Part shown: piece by piece, positions 59,665-64,000 of the stretch
Layout: every line of letters starts with the position of its first letter
Position numbering within the stretch: the first letter of the stretch is position 1
Source: Simmondsia chinensis
Taxonomy: Eukaryota; Streptophyta; Magnoliopsida; Caryophyllales; Simmondsiaceae
Direction of reading: 5' to 3'
DNA length: 64,000 nucleotides
Assembly (NCBI GenBank): GCA_018398585.1
Contig: JAGTTD010000016.1
Location: forward strand, 22,987,212-23,051,211
Translations under genes and position numbers: made by a program
The notes under the pieces: generated by a model
What the model saw: the letters and a program-made list of their open reading frames with translations, nothing else
What the model was told of the DNA's origin: nothing
Database searches by the model: none

Positions 59665-59846
59665 TCAGTGCCTCAAGAGCTCTCGCCTAAGTAGGGTCTG
59701 GGGGGGGGGGGGTACGCAGCCTTCCTCCTTCAGGGTATTACCCCCAAAGAGAGGCTGTTTCCGAGTGCCCCGAACCTGAGGATGAGGACTTCCCAGGAGG
59801 TTACCCATCCTGGTACTACTCTCGCCCAAACACGCTTAACTTCGGA
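59665..59846 (-). mobile_element. SINE with a 5S rRNA-derived head, minus strand
   Basis: On the minus strand 59846-59784 reads TCCGAAGTTAAGCGTG, TTGGGCGAGAGTAGTACC, AGGATGGGTAACC and TCCTGGGAAGTCCTC, which is the 3' half of plant 5S rRNA including the box A, intermediate element and box C control region with only a few changes. It then passes into CACTCGGAAACAGCCTCTC, a block seen in plant SINEs, GGCTGCGTACC, a 13-nt C run, CAGACCCTACTT and GGCACTGA, the Angio-domain type 3' end. The 5' ~30 nt of 5S are missing and the TTG tail is not evident. A Cassandra-type TRIM also carries 5S sequence in its LTR, but would not be joined to a SINE tail. Confidence 0.75.
59700..59712. repeat. G13 homopolymer inside the SINE
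   Basis: Thirteen G on the plus strand between GGGTCT and TACGCAGCC, expanding the CCC normally found in the SINE 3' region. Confidence 0.9.
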
Positions 59847-59896
59847 ATCTAATACTTTAAAATAATAATAATAAAATATAAAAAATAGTAATAATT

Positions 59897-60030
59897 CACT
59901 ACAAAAAAATGCGCAGCTAATGGCGCTTTTTTACTGGCACTTTAATATTTTTGCATATTTGGTATTTGCTGGCGCTTATGAGCACTGGAAAAATTTTGGA
60001 CATTACTGGCGCTTATAAGCGCCAACATTA
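59897..60030. repeat. CACTA terminus and subterminal repeats
   Basis: After CACTACAAAAAAA the words AATGGCGCTTTTTTACTGGC, CTGGCGCTTATGAGC and CTGGCGCTTATAAGCGCCAA recur in direct and inverted orientation within about 130 bp. In this superfamily such repeats bind the accessory transposition protein. Confidence 0.8.
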
Positions 60031-60870
60031 ATTTAAAAAAAAATCCAAATCCTAATTTCGCCCCTGCCGCTCTCTCGATCTTCCTCACTCTCATATATCT
60101 CTCTCTCTCCCTCTCACTCTCTCAAGCATCTCTCTCTCCCCTTCTCTCTCTCTCTCTTGCTCCGTCGCTCTCTCAAACGCTCTCTCCCTTCAATCTCTTG
60201 TTCTCGATTTCTTTCCCACTTGAAGTCCATTTTGACATTAGCCAGTAATGTCGGACGGTGGTCAACAGAGTCATGCTGGAGCTTTGCCCTAAATCGGAGG
60301 TAAGCGGGTAATATTTCAATTATTATTATTTTTTTACTCATTGTTTATAATAAGCTTCATATTTGCAACTAAAATCAAGCATTAATAGTATTGAATTCCT
60401 CCATTGTCGTGGAGAGCAGTAGCAAGAATTCTGGATGAAATCTTTCGGTTCGAACAACAATCATACCGACAAAGGTGAACCAAATGGAACCGTTTGAGTA
60501 TTTTTTTCCTTTTAGTTAAAGTTTGAGTTAGAAATATTCTTGATGATATTATGTCTAGTATGTAAATATATGTATAGTATGTATTTTTGACATGGTGCTT
60601 TAAGTGGTGCTGATAAATTGATTATTTTGGAAGTTGGCATGTGCATAAATTGAAATTGTTGCTGTGTAAGCTGTGTTTGAATAGTTAATTGATTTTTAGT
60701 CGTGTTGTGGTTGTAATTTTTGTAATAAATGAATGAAAATTTTGAATTATCAGGGTCGATTTTGTATTAATACAATTTTATTAATTTAGTGTAATTAAAA
60801 TGGATGAAAAAGTATTTAACTTGCCTAGTAATCACTAAGTATAATCAATTTTGTTAATGCTTAATAGTAA
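60031..60870 (+). other. CACTA leader, CT-rich then AT-rich
   Basis: A (CT)n-rich stretch at about 60066-60190 looks like a transcribed leader, followed by AT-rich sequence without a domain-bearing frame. A splice acceptor-like TGCATTGCAG at about 61930 precedes the transposase start, so an intron could occupy part of this interval. Confidence 0.5.
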
Positions 60871-61896
60871 GGCTCTGTTTGCCACATGAAATTGGAATTA
60901 GACTGTGTAATTTTAATTCTAATTCCAATTATGATGGAATTGAAATTCCATTGTTTGGTTCATCAAAGGAAATGAATGTCGGAATCATAATTACATAATA
61001 ATTCGAATCATCAAGAGTTTTCGGTCAATTGAGTTGAAGTATTTCGAGTTTTAAATCAGTTACGGTTGGATTTTAGTTGGAGCGATTCACATTGTGTTCA
61101 AGTTATTACGGTCAAAGCGATTCAAATTGAGTTCGAGTTATTCAGTATTCGAGTCATATCAGGTCAGGTATCGCGTCGGATCATTTAGTGTTCAAGTTAC
61201 CTTGGCTTTTCAGTTTATCGGGTTAGGTGTTTTCGGGATTCAGGCTACTTATGATCGGCTTTGAGTTCATTTAGTCGAGTCATCTTAGTTTTGAGACAAA
61301 TAAGTGGTATCTTTTCAAATTTCGATCTTTTCAAATTTTAAGTCATCTTAGGCTGGGTTTGAAATGGGTCAGGTCATTTTGAATATGGGTTGTATTAAGT
61401 TTTGAGTTAATTTGGTCGGGTTATTTCCACTTCGGCTCAGCTTGTTTACATCACATTTAAGTCAGGTAGTTTCATTTTCTAGATTTAAGTCCTCTCAAGT
61501 TTCGGATCAATCGGGTTGGGTCACTTCAACTTTGAGCTAAGGTGATTTCAGTCATTTGAAGTTCAAGTCATTCAAGTTGGGTGATTCTGAGGTTCGGTCA
61601 AATTTTAGGTCGTGTCTAAGTCTTTGCATTTTGAGTTATCTTGGATTTGGGTTAATCAAGTTGGGTCATTTTAGGTTTTAGGTCAATAGAGTTAATATGG
61701 AATTATAATACCTTACCCTCACCCCAAGGCATTAGGAAGTATGATTTTCAGTTAAAATCAAATTCCATGAAATTGGGCAATGGAAGTGTAATTTCAATTC
61801 CAATAAGTGAACCAAACAACAGAATTGGAATTCTGAGCTCTAATTCCGGCCTCAGCCCCCAATTCTAGCCTCCAATTCCATGCTCCAAACATAACC
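60871..61896. mobile_element. Tourist/PIF-Harbinger-like element, 1,026 bp
   Basis: The ends GGCTCTGTTTGCCACATG and CATGCTCCAAACATAACC are inverted repeats with 13 of 18 positions paired, flanked by TAA on both sides (60868-60870 and 61897-61899). Both ends contain several AATTCCAATT-type words in inverted arrangement. The centre (about 61015-61690) is a series of degenerate direct repeats with GTCA, TTCGAGTT and GGGTCA words and has no coding potential. Non-autonomous. Confidence 0.8.
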
Positions 61897-61951
61897 TAAT
61901 ATGATTTATAATTTTTAGTAGGTGCATTGCAGAACTTCAAATATATTCAAA

Positions 61952-64000
61952 ATGGATAAAGGTTGGATAGAAAAACCTCGTATGAGTAAGGAGTACTTAG
62001 ATGGAATTGAACAATTTATTCAATTTGCTGAAACTAATACACCCGGTGTCTGAGATATATAATGTCCTTGTCGGAAATGTGGACTTGATTATCGTAAGCG
62101 TTGGCCTACAGATATAATTTGGGAACATATTATATGGAATGGTTTCCCATCCAAGCATACCAAATGGGTGGCTCATGAGGAAAGAGTGAGTCATTCTTAG
62201 GAATGGCAATAGGACGAGTACCCGTGGGTATAAATGGGGCGGGTAGTGCGTACGGGTTTGGTGTACCCGCCACAGGTATGCGGCAGGTTCGGGTATAGGT
62301 TTGTACCCACCCCGCCCCACTCCATACCCGTCCTGCCCCACCTCATACCTGCCATACCCGTTCTACTTTGTACATAGTTAACTTTTAAATTAAAAAATAC
62401 GTGCTTACATTCAATTACCCCAATTACTTGTCAATGTTATAAAAAAATTTAATTAATTTTTAAAAATAGTAATAAATAACTAACATGAGCGGGTATATAT
62501 AATTGTTCTCTATGCGCATAAGGGAGGGTACAGGGTGGGTAATGGATTCCAACGAGTAATAGGGCAGGTATGGGTATGGATATCCATTTCATACCCGTAG
62601 GAGGTAATGGGGCGGGTATGTATATAAGATTTGGGTGGCGGGTACGGGTATGGAGAAGGCACCCTCCCCTTACCCGCCCCACCCCATTGCCATCCCTAGT
62701 CATTCCGTCAATAATCTCCTAAATTTGCAACAAAATCACCTTAATCAAGTCCCACCTTCTACTCAAAATGTGATAGAGCCAATTGATATTGAAGGGCTAT
62801 TTCAAGATATGGTAGGAATCAATGATCAAATGTTAAGGACTAAACTTAGAGTTGAAACGGAGGATGAAATGGTTGAAACTGAAGGAGAGCATAATTATGA
62901 TGAGCCATTATATGAAAACCAACCTCGAATGTCTTCTAGTAGCCAAAATCCTTCTCCTAAACTAGTAGAGGCAGCTAATGAAGAGCTTTATTCTAGGTGC
63001 TCTAGATATTCAAAATTGTCATTTATTTTACACCTCCACTTGAAATGCATGTTTGGTTGTCCTGCAAAGATGTTTGATGTGTTGCTTGAACTATTAGTAA
63101 GTGCATTTCCTCAAATTAGTCCATTGCCATCATCTTGGTATTATGCCAAAAAGATGACCGAGGATTTAGGTCTTTGAGTATGTCAAGATTGATACTTGCC
63201 CTAATGATTGCATGCCATATTGGGGTGATAAAATGAATGAAGAAACTTGTGATGCATGTGGTTTATCTTGATAGCAAAATAATCAAGAAGGTAATGTAGC
63301 TGAGCCATCACGAGAAACTGAGAATCAGCTAAAAAAGAAAAGGTCTGCTAAGTTATTACATTATTTTTCTTCGATTCCAAGATTGAAAATACTTTACATG
63401 TCGTCTAAAGTAGCTGGGGACAAGAGATGGCATGACAAAGATCGTGTTGAAGAAGGAATTTTGAGGCATCTAGCCGGTGCTTTAGTATGGAGGGACTTTG
63501 ATGCTAGGTATCCTGATTTTGCATCTGATCCTAGGTCGGTTAGGCTTGGACTTGCTAGTGATGGCCTTAATCCATTTCAGCTAATGAGCACGATCTATAG
63601 TGTTCGGTCGGTATTGTTGATACCTTATAACCTTCCACCTTGGTTGTGTATGAAACAAACCTTAATCATTCTTTTGATCATTATTCTAGGTGATAAAGCC
63701 CCCAGTATGGAGAATGATGTCTATCTCCATCCATTGATACGAGAGATGGAAGAGTTATGGGACGGAGTTGAAGCATTTGATGCATTCACAAAAGAAAATT
63801 TTAATTTGTGCACTGCTCTTATGTGGACTATAAATGACATTCCTGCTTATGCAAAATTGTCTAGGTGGAGTACGAAGGATCGATTGGTTTGTCCATGTTG
63901 TGCTGAGTCCACCCATTCCATTTGGTTAGAAAATGGGCACAAGTTTTGCTATACGGGGCATCGTAGATGGCTATCGAATAATCACCCTTTCCAATACGAG
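61952..64000 (+). pseudogene. CACTA transposase (TNP2 / Transposase_21), interrupted and partial
   Basis: Start ATG 61952 gives MDKGWIEKPRMSKEYLDGIE, then CPCRKCG and the IIWNGFPSKHTKWVAHEE end of the transposase-associated domain, with two stops (TGA, TAA) near 62052-62063. A hAT MITE then interrupts at 62198-62698. The frame resumes HSVNNLLNLQQN and runs to 63177. A frameshift there leads to YVKIDTCPNDCMPYWGD, CDACGLS with TGA-TAG in place of an expected Arg-Trp, then the TNP2 core: RLGLASDGLNPF, the LLIPYNLPPWLCMKQ block, NDVYLHPLIREMEELW, ALMWTINDIPAYAKLSRW and CPCC, continuing beyond 64000. The protein would cut at the CACTA ends; this copy cannot encode it. Confidence 0.92.
62198..62698. 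mobile_element. hAT-type MITE, 501 bp, in the CACTA transposase
   Basis: The ends TAGGAATGGCAATAGG and CCCATTGCCATCCCTA are inverted repeats. The flanks GTCATTCT (62190-62197) and GTCATTCC (62699-62706) are an 8-bp duplication with one mismatch. The interior is an imperfect palindrome of GGGTAYGGGTA and TACCCRTACCC words plus an AT-rich centre, as in abundant plant GGGTACCCG-rich MITEs. There is no transposase, so it was moved by a hAT enzyme in trans. Confidence 0.9.

Larger units (their letters stand above)
59897..64000 (+). mobile_element. CACTA (En/Spm) transposon, 5' part, runs off the window
   Basis: The terminal sequence CACTACAAAAAAATGCGC begins at 59897, followed by repeated GGCGCTT/AAGCGCC subterminal words and, 2 kb in, a TNP2-type transposase frame. 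The 3' terminus and the 3-bp target duplication cannot be checked here (left flank ATT). Two smaller transposons are inserted in it (60871-61896 and 62198-62698). Confidence 0.9.

Noticed and set aside
59784..59846. A 5S rRNA gene
   Set aside because: Only the internal and 3' part is present, the 5' third is missing, and the sequence passes directly into SINE sequence instead of a T-run terminator and spacer.

Overview
The window is plant nuclear DNA, most likely from a eudicot, and comes from repeat-rich heterochromatin. I found no intact host gene, rRNA gene or tRNA gene. Almost everything can be assigned to transposable elements nested inside one another or to one long satellite array. The plant origin is shown by Ty1/copia and Ty3/gypsy elements primed by initiator tRNA-Met, an L1-type LINE, hAT, CACTA and Tourist-like DNA transposons, a plant mobile domain (PMD) reading frame, and plant SINE 3' ends with a (TTG)n tail.

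Left block (1-30305) is a nested stack that can be read from its junctions. A copia element (Copia-A) has its 5' LTR split at 2373/26078 by a 23.7-kb Tat-like gypsy element (2374-26077, target duplication gAATC/tAATC). The Tat element has a 1.3-kb LTR with TGTTT...AAACA ends. It carries a degenerate gag with a ~1-kb tandem duplication, a retropepsin with a lost catalytic Asp, and no recognisable RT core. It also holds an inverted truncated second copy of itself (3166-4757), a 5.9-kb chromovirus with 383-bp LTRs and perfect GGTTG target duplication (5721-11617), a 5'-truncated LINE on the minus strand (16230 to about 20825), an antisense PMD reading frame, and a 3.1-kb hAT element with a perfect 8-bp target duplication (20964-24104) that splits the PMD frame. 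Copia-A resumes at 26078 and is truncated in early RT near 30305.

Middle block (30806-59277) is a head-to-tail satellite of about 713 bp per monomer. It has 32 countable anchors in 23.2 kb and is interrupted once by a second copia element (Copia-B, 47045-52314, minus strand, 177-bp LTRs). Every well-preserved monomer contains, on the plus strand, the 3' part of a plant SINE ending in (TTG)n and, on the minus strand, a tRNA-Gly(TCC)-like 3' half with a B box followed by T6. Short and long subfamilies and one in-place inversion (54331-54635) are visible.

Right block (59278-64000) holds a small minus-strand SINE whose head is 5S rRNA (59665-59846), then the 5' end of a CACTA transposon (TIR at 59897) that runs off the window. 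The CACTA element contains a 1,026-bp Tourist-like insertion with TAA duplications and a 501-bp hAT MITE inside its transposase frame.

All protein-coding elements are broken by stops or frameshifts. The LINE ORF2 is striking because it stays in one frame over 3.6 kb with only five in-frame stops, all TAG. The most novel items are the SINE-tail/tRNA-like satellite, the 5S-headed SINE, and the antisense PMD in the Tat element. All alignments were done by eye.
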